Source: an uncultured Gemmiger sp. (GTDB lineage Bacteria; Bacillota; Clostridia; Oscillospirales; Ruminococcaceae). Taken from it: DNA of 64,000 nucleotides. The DNA lies in contig CAKSUQ010000010.1 in assembly GCA_934502625.1 (NCBI GenBank), positions 1 to 64,000 of the forward strand, read 5' to 3'. Within the stretch, counting starts at the first letter, position 1, and each line of letters starts with the position of its first letter. The position numbers were made by a program, and so were the translations under genes. The notes under the pieces were generated by a model, which saw only the letters and a list, made by a program, of their open reading frames with translations, ran no database searches and was not told where the DNA came from. Below are positions 23,979 to 32,135 of this stretch, one piece after another.

Positions 23979-26031
23979 TCTTTTGCGCCTCCTCCCATAG
24001 TATGCTGTAACCGGGGCGCAGCGTCAGCCCCGGTTCATCCTCGCCATAGCGCAGCTCGCACTCCTCGGCTTTATCGAGCCAGCGCGGCGCGGCGTTTGTG
24101 TAAAGGATCGTGTCCGCCTGCACCGAGTCTGACAGGGTACCCGGCGCACAGAGCACGTCGACATGCACCGGCTCTGCCAAACGGATATTGCCCGCGCCGA
24201 CGGCGATGTGCCAGTCCCCCACGCCCAGCACGGCAAGGTTTGCACTGCCATTATGATACAGGTCAAGCGTCGATCCGTCAAGCACCGGGCGAGTCGCAAA
24301 GCCCGCCAATTCCTGCACGGTGACGACCTCGCCCGCCGTAAAGCTCAATGCCTTGGGGTCTGCCCGCAGGTCGACGAGCAGCGCCGGTTCCTGCCGCACA
24401 CGGCCTGCCAGATAGCGGTTCACGGCACTGAGGTTGCTCTCGCCGCCCCGGAAAAAGACGACGGCCTGCCCGTCCTGCACACAGACAACGCAGGGGTTGT
24501 TCGCCGAGCCGACGAGACGAATTTCCATGACGCCGCGCTGCATCCAGATGCCCATGCCAATGGCGACTGCTGCGCAGAACGCGCCAGCCGGAACGAACCA
24601 GCGCTGTGCTTTCGTACGCCAGAACGCCGCCGCCAATATTCCCAGCACCGCCAGCACAAACAGCGTGTACCGCTGCGGCAGATAGACCGACGCGAACGGC
24701 AGTGCGGCGCACCGGCTGACGATCACCAGCATCAGCTTGAGCCACAGACTCAAAATGAGCGCCGTCATATTGACGAGCGGCAGCAAAAAGGGCAGCGCAC
24801 TGAGCACAAGCAGCAAAATTCCCATTTGCAATGCAGGCTGCAGCATCCAGACGACCAGCACGTTGCAGATAAGTCCTGCGAGACTCGCCGCCATACCGTG
24901 CGCTACAAGCACCGGCAGCGTGGCAAGGCTTGCCAGCGCCGCCGTCTGTACAGGCTCGGCCAAGCGGCAGAACCACTGCACCGGGCGGGGCTTTTCCACC
25001 ACCCAATTTTGTTCGGCGCGGGTGGCGGCTGCCGCCGCCTGTACGCCCAGCACAGCGCAGAATGACAACTGAAAGCCGATGTCACACGGCGCGTAGGCGT
25101 TTTGCAAGCCCATCAAAATTGCCGCGAAGCCCGTCGAGGTCAGCAGGTCGACCGGCAGCAGGAAGAAATCCCCTACCAGCGCGACAAACAGCACCAGTCC
25201 CGCGCGCAGCACCGAGACGGGCGTTCCGGTCAGCAGGATGTAAAACAGCGCTGCCGCACCGCGCAGCAAGATCAGCGGGCGATAGAATTTCCATCGGCGG
25301 CCAAAGCCCAGCAGCCCGCACAGCAGCGCCAGATGCAGCCCCGACACCGCCAGCAGGTGCGATACGCCCGCCGTGCGGAACGCCTGTGTCACACTGTCGT
25401 CAAGGCGGCTTTTGTCGGCCAGCAGCATTGCGGCCTCGACGCCGTCCAGCTGCTTCGGCAGCCAGCGGCGCAGGATAGTGCTCCACCGCTGGCGCAGGCG
25501 GAACAAGGCAAAACGCGGCGCGCCGCTGGCATCTAAGGCGCGATAGCCGCCCCGGTATTCTGCCTGCAAATAGACGCCCTTGCTGTTGCGGCTCAGGCGG
25601 TACTGGTTGTCGGGCAGTTCGTTCAAGGTGAAATTTGCCGTGAACCGCTCCCCCGCGCTCTCGCCGGGAAAGGAGCTGCACTGCGCCCGGATGTTGGCGG
25701 GCTTGCCGTCAATTTCCGTCAGCCGCAGCGTGCCGCGCAGGCGGCTTTCGCTGTAGGACGCATCGGCGTCCGTCTCGACGACCGCCGTGCAGGTCACGGT
25801 CTGCCCGGCCAGCGCCTTTGCGGGGCGCACCCAAATCAGGGTGAACACCAAAAAACACGCAAGGCCGCACAGCGCGCCCAGCATGGGAATGATCGTATCT
25901 CTGCGCCTTTGCCAAAAGGCCAGCAATGCCAAAAATGCCGCCGCGGGCACACAGACCAGCGGCGGCAAACAGGCCGCAGCAAGCTCAGCCCCGGCAAAGC
26001 CGAGACCGAACCAACCGAGCTTTCGTTTCAT
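23965..26031 (-). CDS. comEC: ComEC/Rec2 DNA-internalisation channel with a degenerate C-terminal domain
   Basis: A 688-residue polytopic protein. After a short N-terminal soluble OB-like part it has the competence domain with 'GVSHLLAVSGLHLALL' (about residues 225-240) and about nine membrane helices. The C-terminal ~190 residues occupy the place of the metallo-beta-lactamase domain, but the HxHxDH zinc motif and 'DVGQGDA' signature are absent. The channel part looks intact, the putative nuclease does not. Fourth gene of the alaS operon, overlapping holA. Confidence 0.88.
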   Translation of the reverse strand: MKRKLGWFGLGFAGAELAAACLPPLVCVPAAAFLALLAFWQRRRDTIIPMLGALCGLACFLVFTLIWVRPAKALAGQTVTCTAVVETDADASYSESRLRGTLRLTEIDGKPANIRAQCSSFPGESAGERFTANFTLNELPDNQYRLSRNSKGVYLQAEYRGGYRALDASGAPRFALFRLRQRWSTILRRWLPKQLDGVEAAMLLADKSRLDDSVTQAFRTAGVSHLLAVSGLHLALLCGLLGFGRRWKFYRPLILLRGAAALFYILLTGTPVSVLRAGLVLFVALVGDFFLLPVDLLTSTGFAAILMGLQNAYAPCDIGFQLSFCAVLGVQAAAAATRAEQNWVVEKPRPVQWFCRLAEPVQTAALASLATLPVLVAHGMAASLAGLICNVLVVWMLQPALQMGILLLVLSALPFLLPLVNMTALILSLWLKLMLVIVSRCAALPFASVYLPQRYTLFVLAVLGILAAAFWRTKAQRWFVPAGAFCAAVAIGMGIWMQRGVMEIRLVGSANNPCVVCVQDGQAVVFFRGGESNLSAVNRYLAGRVRQEPALLVDLRADPKALSFTAGEVVTVQELAGFATRPVLDGSTLDLYHNGSANLAVLGVGDWHIAVGAGNIRLAEPVHVDVLCAPGTLSDSVQADTILYTNAAPRWLDKAEECELRYGEDEPGLTLRPGYSILWEEAQKIAVQ

Positions 26032-26034
26032 TGC

Positions 26035-26574
26035 TTAGTGCAGGAAGAGCGGCAGCGGCTCCAAGAAGAAGATGTCGGTGCGCTTGGCAGCGTCACCCTC
26101 AGCGAGTGCCGCGCAGCAGCCGACGACCGTACCGGTGCTCTTGGCGGCCAGCGTCTCCAGCGCATGCAGAGAGCCGCCGGTGGAGATGACGTCGTCGACA
26201 ATCAGGATGCGCTTGCCGTCCATATACTCGATGTCCTTCTTATCGATGACCAGCGTCTGCTTGCCGGCGGTCGTGATGGACTGATCCTCAATGATGACGG
26301 GGTCGCGCATATACAGCTTCGCGCCTTTGCGGGCGGGAATCCAATATTTGCCGCTCTGGCGCGCCATTTCGTAGGCAAGGGGGATGCCCTTGGCCTCGGC
26401 GGTCAGGATCACGTCAAACTCCGGCGCTTTCTTCAGCAGCGCGGCGGCGCAGGCTTCGGTCAGCTCCACATCGCTGAACATGATGAAAGCCGCAATGTCC
26501 ATGTGGTCGTTGACCTTGCAGATGGGCAGCTCACGGGTCAGGCCTGCGATATGCAGGGTATAGGTATCTGCCAT
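26035..26574 (-). CDS. Adenine phosphoribosyltransferase-like enzyme
   Basis: A 179-residue type I phosphoribosyltransferase. The PRPP loop is 'ILIVDDVISTGGSLHAL' (about 121-137) and 'LTAEAKGIPLAYEMA' is the hood/PPi region. Size fits Apt or PurR-type effector-domain homologues. The substrate cannot be decided without alignment. It lies three bases upstream of comEC in the operon. Confidence 0.82.
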   Translation of the reverse strand: MADTYTLHIAGLTRELPICKVNDHMDIAAFIMFSDVELTEACAAALLKKAPEFDVILTAEAKGIPLAYEMARQSGKYWIPARKGAKLYMRDPVIIEDQSITTAGKQTLVIDKKDIEYMDGKRILIVDDVISTGGSLHALETLAAKSTGTVVGCCAALAEGDAAKRTDIFFLEPLPLFLH

Positions 26575-26624
26575 GGTTTTTACCTCTCTTTATACTGATT
26601 CACGAATGTGTTCACAGCGCCGCA

Positions 26625-26969
26625 TCAGCCCGGAGGCCATGCAAGGCTGCGCTTTGCCAGCACATGAAAGTGCAGGTGCTTGACGCTCTGGCCGCCGTCC
26701 GCACCGACGTTCGTCACAACGCGGTAGCCGCTCTCGTCAACGCCCAGCTTTTTGCACAGCTGCGCGATGACGGCGTAGATATGGCCGAGCAGCGCGGCAT
26801 CATCCTCGGTCAGTGCCGCAGCAGACGCAATATGCTGCTTCGGGATGACGAGGAAATGCACGGGTGCCTGCGGGTCGATATCGTAGAAAGCCAGCAGCTG
26901 ATCGTCCTCGTACAGCTTGTTCGAGGGGATGTCGCCCGCGGCGATCTTGCAAAACAGACAGTCCTCCAT
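26625..26969 (-). CDS. Histidine triad (HIT) nucleotide-binding protein
   Basis: A 114-residue HINT-type phosphoramidase or nucleotidyl hydrolase. It has an N-terminal 'DCLFCKIAAGDIPS' and the catalytic triad 'HLHFHVL' near residue 99. It is 39 bp downstream of alaS; hydrolysis of aminoacyl-AMP, a side product of tRNA synthetases, is a known activity of the family and would fit the position. AAGGAGGG precedes the ATG. Confidence 0.93.
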   Translation of the reverse strand: MEDCLFCKIAAGDIPSNKLYEDDQLLAFYDIDPQAPVHFLVIPKQHIASAAALTEDDAALLGHIYAVIAQLCKKLGVDESGYRVVTNVGADGGQSVKHLHFHVLAKRSLAWPPG

Positions 26970-27008
26970 TCGGAATCCCTCCTTCGCAATGAATTTGTAT
27001 GGTAAAAA

Positions 27009-29669
27009 TCAACCGTTCATTTCAGCCTTGACGATCTCCGGCACAGCGTTCAGCGCGTCGTCGATCTTGCTGGTATCGCGGATACCGGCCATGGCGAAGT
27101 CGGGCTTGCCGCCGCCATTGCCGCCTGCGATGGCCGCGATCTTCTTGACGAGGGCACCGGCCTTCAGGCCGCGCGCCATCGCGTTCTTGGAAACGCCTAC
27201 CGCCATCATCGTCTTGCTGCCGTCGCCGCCGATCAGCACGGTCACAGCGTTGGGAGCCTTGTCACGCACCTTATCGACCATGTCGCGCAGGGTGTCGGCA
27301 CCCGTACCGGTCAGGTAAGCGGAGACGATGCGCACACCGTCGATGTCAGCGGCGTTCTCGAACAGGCCGTCGATCTTGGAGGCAGCAATCTGCGCCTTCA
27401 GAATTTCCAGCTGCTTCGTGGTCTCCTTCAGCTCGGCGGCCAGCGCCTCAGCACGGGCGGGGGTATCCTTCAGATTGTTGGCCTTCAGGGCAACGGCAGT
27501 CTTTGCCAGCGTCTCGGTGCGGTCATCCAGCAGGTCGAGCACGCCGAACGCGGTCGTGGCCTCGATGCGGCGGATACCGGCGGCGACGCTGGACTCGCTC
27601 AAGATCTTAAAGCAGCCGATCTGCGCCGTGTTCGTTACATGGGTGCCGCCGCAGAACTCGGTGCTCCAGCCGCCTGCGTCGACGACGCGGACAACGCTGC
27701 CGTACTTCTCGCCGAACAACGCCATCGCGCCCATCTTCTTAGCTTCCTCAATGGGCAGGTTCTTGACGGTGACGGGCAGTGCCTCGTAAATCTTCTCGTT
27801 GACGCGGCGCTCGACCTCAGCCAGCTCGGCCGGGGAAACAGCGCTGAAATGCGTAAAGTCGAAGTGGGTGATCTGGTCATCCTGATAGCTGCCCGCCTGA
27901 TGGACATGCTCGCCCAGAACCTCGCGCAGTGCTTTCTGCAGCAGGTGGGTGGCAGTGTGGTTGCGGCAGATGGCGGCGCGGCGCTTCTCGTCGACAGAGG
28001 CAGTGACCTCGTCGTCGACATGGATCGTGCCATCCAGCAGCTCGCAGGTGTGGACGAAGTAGCCCTTCGGGGTTTTCTTGACCTGCGTAACCTTCAGCTT
28101 GGCGTCACCACTGACGAGGTAGCCATGGTCAGCGACCTGACCGCCCATCTCAGCGTAGAACGGGGTGCGATCCAGCACGACCAGCACGCCGTCCTTGGCC
28201 TCGCCCGCCTCGTCGGTGGCAATGGCGTCGACGAGTTCCTCGCCATCGGACAGTGCCAAAACCTTGGCCTTCTCGCTCAAAGTCTCGTAGCCGTCAAACT
28301 GGGTGGTGTCGGCGGTCAACTCGCCGAACAGGTCAGCGCTCCAGCCGGAAATATCCTTTGCCAGACGCTCGGCACGGGCGCGCTCGCGCTGCTTCGTCAT
28401 CTCAATGTGGAAAGCAGCCTCATCGACAGCGAAGCCAGCCTCAGCGGCGATCTCGCGGGTCAGGTCAAGCGGGAAGCCGAAGGTATCGTTCAGCTTAAAC
28501 GCCTCGACGCCGGACAGGACTTTCTCGTGCGCTTCTTTCAGGCGTCCCATCATACCGTTCAGGATGCTCAAGCCGGAGTCGATGGTGCGGCCGAAGCGCA
28601 GTTCCTCGGTGCCGATGACCTTCTTGATATAGGACTCATGCTCGCGCAGTTCGGGATAACCGGCCTCGCTGGACTCAATCACGGTGTCGACCAACTCGGT
28701 CAGGAACGGGCGGTTGATGCCCAGCATACGGCCATGGCGGGCGGCGCGGCGCAGCAGACGGCGCATGACGTAGCCGCGGCCCTCGTTGGACGGCAGGATG
28801 CCGTCGGAGGCCATAAAGACGGTGGCGCGGATGTGGTCGGTGATCACGCGGATGGAGATGTCGTCCTTCTCGTTCTCGCCGTACTTCTTGCCCGCGATGC
28901 GCTCGACGTGGTGCAGAACGGCGGCAACGGTATCGACCTCGAACAGGTTGTTGACATCCTGCATGACGACGGCCAGACGCTCCAGGCCCATGCCGGTATC
29001 AATGTTCGGCTTAGCCAGCAGCTCATAGTTGCCCTTGCCGTCGGCATCATACTGGCTGAACACGAGGTTCCAGATCTCCATGAAGCGGTCACAGTCGCAG
29101 CCGACGCCGCAGGTCGGCTTGCCGCAGCCGTACTTCAGGCCGCGGTCATAGTAGATCTCAGAGCAGGGGCCGCAGGGGCCGGAGCCATGCTCCCAGAAGT
29201 TGTCCTCCTTGCCCAGACGGACCATGTGATCCTCGGGGATGCCGACTTCCTTCGTCCAGATGTCGTAGGCCTCGTCATCCTCCTGATAAACCGAGATGTA
29301 CAGGCGGTCAGCGGGAATCTCGAGTTCCTTGGTCAGGAACTCCCACGCCCAGGGAATGACTTCCTTCTTGAAGTAATCCTGGAAGCTGAAGTTGCCCAGC
29401 ATCTCAAAGAAGCAGCCATGGCGGGCCGTGATGCCGACGCGCTCAATATCCGGGGTGCGGATGCACTTCTGGCAGGTGGTCACGCGATGCCGCGGCGGCT
29501 CCTCCTGGCCGAGGAACCATTTCTTCATGGGGGCCATGCCGCTGTTGATCAGCAGCAGGCTGGGGTCATCCTTCGGAACCAGCGGGAAGCTGCCCAGACG
29601 CAGGTGGCCCTTCGTCTCAAAATAATGCAGGTACTTTTCGCGAAGCTCGTTCAATCCGGTCCATTGCAT
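27009..29669 (-). CDS. alaS: Alanyl-tRNA synthetase
   Basis: An 886-residue full-length AlaRS. The aminoacylation core is N-terminal ('LINSGMAPMKKWFLG', 'ARHGCFFEMLGNFSFQDYF'). The editing domain has 'HTATHLLQKAL' and 'CGGTHV', and the C-terminal DHHA1 oligomerisation domain has 'GGNGGGKPDFAMAG'. The ATG at 29669 matches the family N-terminus; the frame runs upstream into the T-box leader. It heads a six-gene operon and is controlled by the T-box. Confidence 0.97.
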   Translation of the reverse strand: MQWTGLNELREKYLHYFETKGHLRLGSFPLVPKDDPSLLLINSGMAPMKKWFLGQEEPPRHRVTTCQKCIRTPDIERVGITARHGCFFEMLGNFSFQDYFKKEVIPWAWEFLTKELEIPADRLYISVYQEDDEAYDIWTKEVGIPEDHMVRLGKEDNFWEHGSGPCGPCSEIYYDRGLKYGCGKPTCGVGCDCDRFMEIWNLVFSQYDADGKGNYELLAKPNIDTGMGLERLAVVMQDVNNLFEVDTVAAVLHHVERIAGKKYGENEKDDISIRVITDHIRATVFMASDGILPSNEGRGYVMRRLLRRAARHGRMLGINRPFLTELVDTVIESSEAGYPELREHESYIKKVIGTEELRFGRTIDSGLSILNGMMGRLKEAHEKVLSGVEAFKLNDTFGFPLDLTREIAAEAGFAVDEAAFHIEMTKQRERARAERLAKDISGWSADLFGELTADTTQFDGYETLSEKAKVLALSDGEELVDAIATDEAGEAKDGVLVVLDRTPFYAEMGGQVADHGYLVSGDAKLKVTQVKKTPKGYFVHTCELLDGTIHVDDEVTASVDEKRRAAICRNHTATHLLQKALREVLGEHVHQAGSYQDDQITHFDFTHFSAVSPAELAEVERRVNEKIYEALPVTVKNLPIEEAKKMGAMALFGEKYGSVVRVVDAGGWSTEFCGGTHVTNTAQIGCFKILSESSVAAGIRRIEATTAFGVLDLLDDRTETLAKTAVALKANNLKDTPARAEALAAELKETTKQLEILKAQIAASKIDGLFENAADIDGVRIVSAYLTGTGADTLRDMVDKVRDKAPNAVTVLIGGDGSKTMMAVGVSKNAMARGLKAGALVKKIAAIAGGNGGGKPDFAMAGIRDTSKIDDALNAVPEIVKAEMNG

Positions 29670-29699
29670 AGGTGTTGTTCTCCAATCCATAAAATTGCG

Positions 29700-29979
29700 A
29701 TGCAGGGTCCGCCACAAAAAATTACAGCCCACGCCCCAATACAGGGACGAAGGCTGTTATGCTTCCGTGGTACCACCCGGTTTGCAGCGCCGCAAAAATA
29801 TAATACAACAGCACTGCCGCTTTGTGTCTGCGTTAACGCCGCAGGTACGCTCGGCTCTACGCCGAAAGCTCCGGGGTGGCTCTGCCGTGCTTCCGTATGA
29901 AAGCCTTGCACCAAACGGCTTTCTCTCTGAGGTGCGGAACGGACGGCATTGGCCCTTTCATCGCTATTTTCCTTTTTAC
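29700..29979 (-). promoter_or_regulatory. T-box riboswitch leader of alaS (alanine)
   Basis: Leftward, the conserved T-box GGGTGGTACCACGG lies at the complement of 29765-29778, followed by the terminator. An AG-bulge-like CAGAGAGAAAG is in the stem I region. The UGGU of the antiterminator bulge would pair with the 3' ACCA of an alanine tRNA with discriminator A. A GCC in the complement of 29878-29880, followed by A, is my best candidate specifier; it matches Ala and the tRNA-Ala(GGC) encoded nearby. Uncharged tRNA should promote readthrough into alaS. Confidence 0.9.
29716..29757 (-). terminator. T-box terminator of the alaS leader
   Basis: Leftward stem ACAGCC...GGCTGT with further GC pairing, then AATTTTTTG. 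It competes with the antiterminator just upstream. Confidence 0.85.
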
Positions 29980-29985
29980 AGGCTT

Positions 29986-30014
29986 ATTATATGCCGTTTT
30001 GCGCCGCTTGTCAA
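29986..30014 (-). promoter_or_regulatory. Perfect consensus promoter of the alaS T-box operon
   Basis: Minus strand TTGACA (complement of 30009-30014), 17 bp, TATAAT (complement of 29986-29991). Confidence 0.92.
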
Positions 30015-30077
30015 CTGATTTTTTCCGCATAAAAGGTCATAACTGCGCAAAAGCTAACGCAGAGAGGAGTGTTTTTT

Positions 30078-30767
30078 ATGGCTGATGTTTTTCCGGAGGT
30101 CGGGCAGGTCGTGCTGACGAGCCTGCTGTCGCTGGCCGTGATGTTCATTTTCACCCGCGCGGGCGGCAAGCGGCAGATTGCGCAGATGAGCCCGTTCGAC
30201 TACCTGAACGCCGTCACGGTGGGTTCCATCGGCGCAGAGCTGGCGACGAACCTTGAGCAGTGGTGGCGGCCCTTCTCTGCGCTTGTGGTCTATGGGCTGG
30301 TGACGTGGTTCGTACACTACACTGCCTGCAAGAGCAACGCCATGCGCAGCCTTTGGAGCGGACGCAGCCTGATTTTGATGGACGACGGTGTTATCCTGAA
30401 AAGCAGCCTGCAGCGCGCTGCCATCGACGTGAACGAGTTCCTGGGTCAGGCCCGCGTGGCCGGGTACTTTGACCCGAACGAAATTGAAACGGCAATTTTA
30501 GAGACAAACGGCCAGATCAGCTTCCTGCCCAAAAGCTGCAGCCGCCCCCTGACGCCCGACGATATGCAGCTGCACCCGGATGCCGCCAGCAGCTGGTATG
30601 ACCTGATCATCGACGGCCACCTCATGCGGGACAATTTAAAGGCTGCAGGCCGTGATGAGCGCTGGCTGGACGCCCGGCTCCACGCGCAGGGCATCGGCCA
30701 GCGCGGCGAGGTGTTTTACGCGGCGTGTGACAAAGCGGATGGGTTCTTTGCGTGCAGGATGCGTTAA
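30078..30767 (+). CDS. DUF421 (YetF/YkjA-like) membrane protein
   Basis: A 229-residue protein with three N-terminal membrane helices, then a cytoplasmic alpha/beta domain. Typical blocks are 'TRAGGKRQIAQMSPFDYLNAVTVGSIGAELAT', described here by its ends 'GKRQIAQM' and 'VGSIGAE', and 'LSLILMDDGVI'-like 'SLILMDDGVILKSSLQRA'. YetF-type proteins are linked to spore membranes and stress, with no known chemistry. The ATG at 30078 follows GAGAGGAG. It is divergent from the alaS promoter; its 3' end faces the tRNA-Ala gene. Confidence 0.85.
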   Translation: MADVFPEVGQVVLTSLLSLAVMFIFTRAGGKRQIAQMSPFDYLNAVTVGSIGAELATNLEQWWRPFSALVVYGLVTWFVHYTACKSNAMRSLWSGRSLILMDDGVILKSSLQRAAIDVNEFLGQARVAGYFDPNEIETAILETNGQISFLPKSCSRPLTPDDMQLHPDAASSWYDLIIDGHLMRDNLKAAGRDERWLDARLHAQGIGQRGEVFYAACDKADGFFACRMR

Positions 30768-30789
30768 TAATCGAATGTATAAAAAAAGA

Positions 30790-30813
30790 ACCTGTCAGAT
30801 TTCTCTGACAGGT
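30790..30813 (-). terminator. Terminator of tRNA-Ala
   Basis: A perfect 10-bp stem (30790-30799 with 30804-30813, 4-nt loop). Leftward it is followed by TTCTTTTTTT, directly after the CCA end of the tRNA. Confidence 0.9.
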
Positions 30814-30818
30814 CTTTG

Positions 30819-30894
<76 letters not shown>

Positions 30895-30937
30895 ATGCTG
30901 GCGTCGTCCGGAGCGTTTGCTCTTGACGACGCTTGCT

Positions 30938-30966
30938 ATTATAGCAAACCTGTTTGCGGTTGTCAA
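30938..30966 (-). promoter_or_regulatory. Perfect consensus promoter of tRNA-Ala
   Basis: Minus strand TTGACA (complement of 30961-30966), 17 bp, TATAAT (complement of 30938-30943), about 35 bp before the mature tRNA 5' end. Confidence 0.92.
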
Positions 30967-30978
30967 CAGGTTTTTCTA
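30946..30978 (+). terminator. Plus-strand hairpin terminator overlapping the tRNA promoter
   Basis: AAACCTGTT (30946-30954) pairs with AACAGGTTT (30965-30973), followed by a T-run. It can stop plus-strand transcription from the DUF421 gene, and it physically overlaps the divergent tRNA-Ala promoter. Confidence 0.6.
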
Positions 30979-30993
30979 ATTTTTTTGCATTTT

Positions 30994-31968
30994 TTAGATA
31001 GAGATTGCCTTAGCGATTTCAATCATGTCGCGGTCGATGGTCTTATGCATGGACAGCGCCACGTTGACATCATAGTCGACGATCTTATCGCCGGAGACAG
31101 CAACGACGCGGTTATAGATGCCCTTGTCCAGCAGGTCGATGGCGTGGTAGCCCATCAGGGAGGCATTCACGCGGTCGCGCACCGTGGGAGAGCCGCCGCG
31201 CTGGATGTGACCCAGAACGGTCGCACGGGAGTCAACGCCGGTAGCAGCCTGAATCTGGTTTGCCAGTTCCTGCGCGCCGACGACGCCCTCAGAGACGATG
31301 ATGATGAAGTGCTTCTTGCCGGTGACCTGCGTCTGGCGCATACGCTCCAGAATGTCGCGCTCGAAATCGAACGGGATCTCCGGCAGCAGAACAGCCACAG
31401 CGCCGGTCGCAATGCCGACATTCAGGGCGATGTAGCCCGCGTGGTGACCCATGACCTCGACGACCGAGCAGCGGTCGTGGCTCTGGGTGGTATCGCGCAG
31501 CTTATCGATGGCCTCGACAGCGGTGTTCATGGCCGTGTCGTAGCCGATGGTGTATTCACTGCAGGCGATGTCGTTGTCGATGGTTCCGGGCAGGCCGATG
31601 CAGGGAATGCCCTGATTGGCCAGTGCGCGGGCACCCATGAAGGAACCGTCGCCGCCGATGACGACCAGCGCGTCGATGCCCAGCTCCTTGCAGCGAGCCA
31701 GACCCTTCGCCTGACCTTCCTTCGTCTTGAACTCCAAGCAGCGCGCGGTATACAGGATCGTACCGCCGCGGTGGATGATCTCCGACACGCTGCGGACGTT
31801 CATTTCGTAAACTTCGCCGTTGATCAGGCCGTTGTAACCACGCTGGATGCCCATCATGCGGTAGCCTTTGCTGATACCTGCACGGACGATAGCACGCACA
31901 GCGGCGTTCATGCCAGGTGCGTCACCGCCGCTGGTGAGAACACCGATCGTTTTGATTTCCTTAGCCAT
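30994..31968 (-). CDS. pfkA: ATP-dependent 6-phosphofructokinase
   Basis: A 324-residue PfkA, the committed step of glycolysis. 'LTSGGDAPGMNAAVRA' opens the protein; 'VIGGDGSFMGA' carries the ATP-site Gly-Gly-Asp-Gly-Ser, 'PGTIDNDI' holds the catalytic Asp, and 'GHIQRGGSP' binds fructose 6-phosphate. GGDGS rather than GGDGT/N-type PPi signatures supports ATP use. It has its own promoter downstream of dnaE, with AGGAGGGG as ribosome site. Confidence 0.97.
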   Translation of the reverse strand: MAKEIKTIGVLTSGGDAPGMNAAVRAIVRAGISKGYRMMGIQRGYNGLINGEVYEMNVRSVSEIIHRGGTILYTARCLEFKTKEGQAKGLARCKELGIDALVVIGGDGSFMGARALANQGIPCIGLPGTIDNDIACSEYTIGYDTAMNTAVEAIDKLRDTTQSHDRCSVVEVMGHHAGYIALNVGIATGAVAVLLPEIPFDFERDILERMRQTQVTGKKHFIIIVSEGVVGAQELANQIQAATGVDSRATVLGHIQRGGSPTVRDRVNASLMGYHAIDLLDKGIYNRVVAVSGDKIVDYDVNVALSMHKTIDRDMIEIAKAISI

Positions 31969-32003
31969 AAAGCGAGCCCCTCCTATTTCGGGAACTATGG
32001 ACC

Positions 32004-32085
32004 CGCCTGAACCATTACGATTTATTCAGGCGTAGTCATCACGTTACAATAATTTTTTAACAATCTCGTGACCATCCACATTATA
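32004..32085 (-). promoter_or_regulatory. Promoter -10 and leader hairpin of pfkA
   Basis: An extended -10 (TGGTATAAT on the minus strand; TATAAT is the complement of 32080-32085) with a weak -35. The ~110-nt leader holds a perfect 8-bp hairpin CGCCTGAA/TTCAGGCG (32004-32011 with 32025-32032) without a T-run. Confidence 0.6.
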
Positions 32086-32135
32086 CCACATTTCATTGCT
32101 TCTAATTATGGATAAATCGCGCAAAACGCATGGAT

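Noticed and set aside
27639..29900. A 753-residue open frame on the plus strand
   Set aside because: It mirrors alaS and its T-box and shows low-complexity hydrophobic/charged composition with no domain.
30895..32010. A 371-residue plus-strand frame
   Set aside because: Antisense to pfkA and overlapping the tRNA promoter; no ribosome site or motif.
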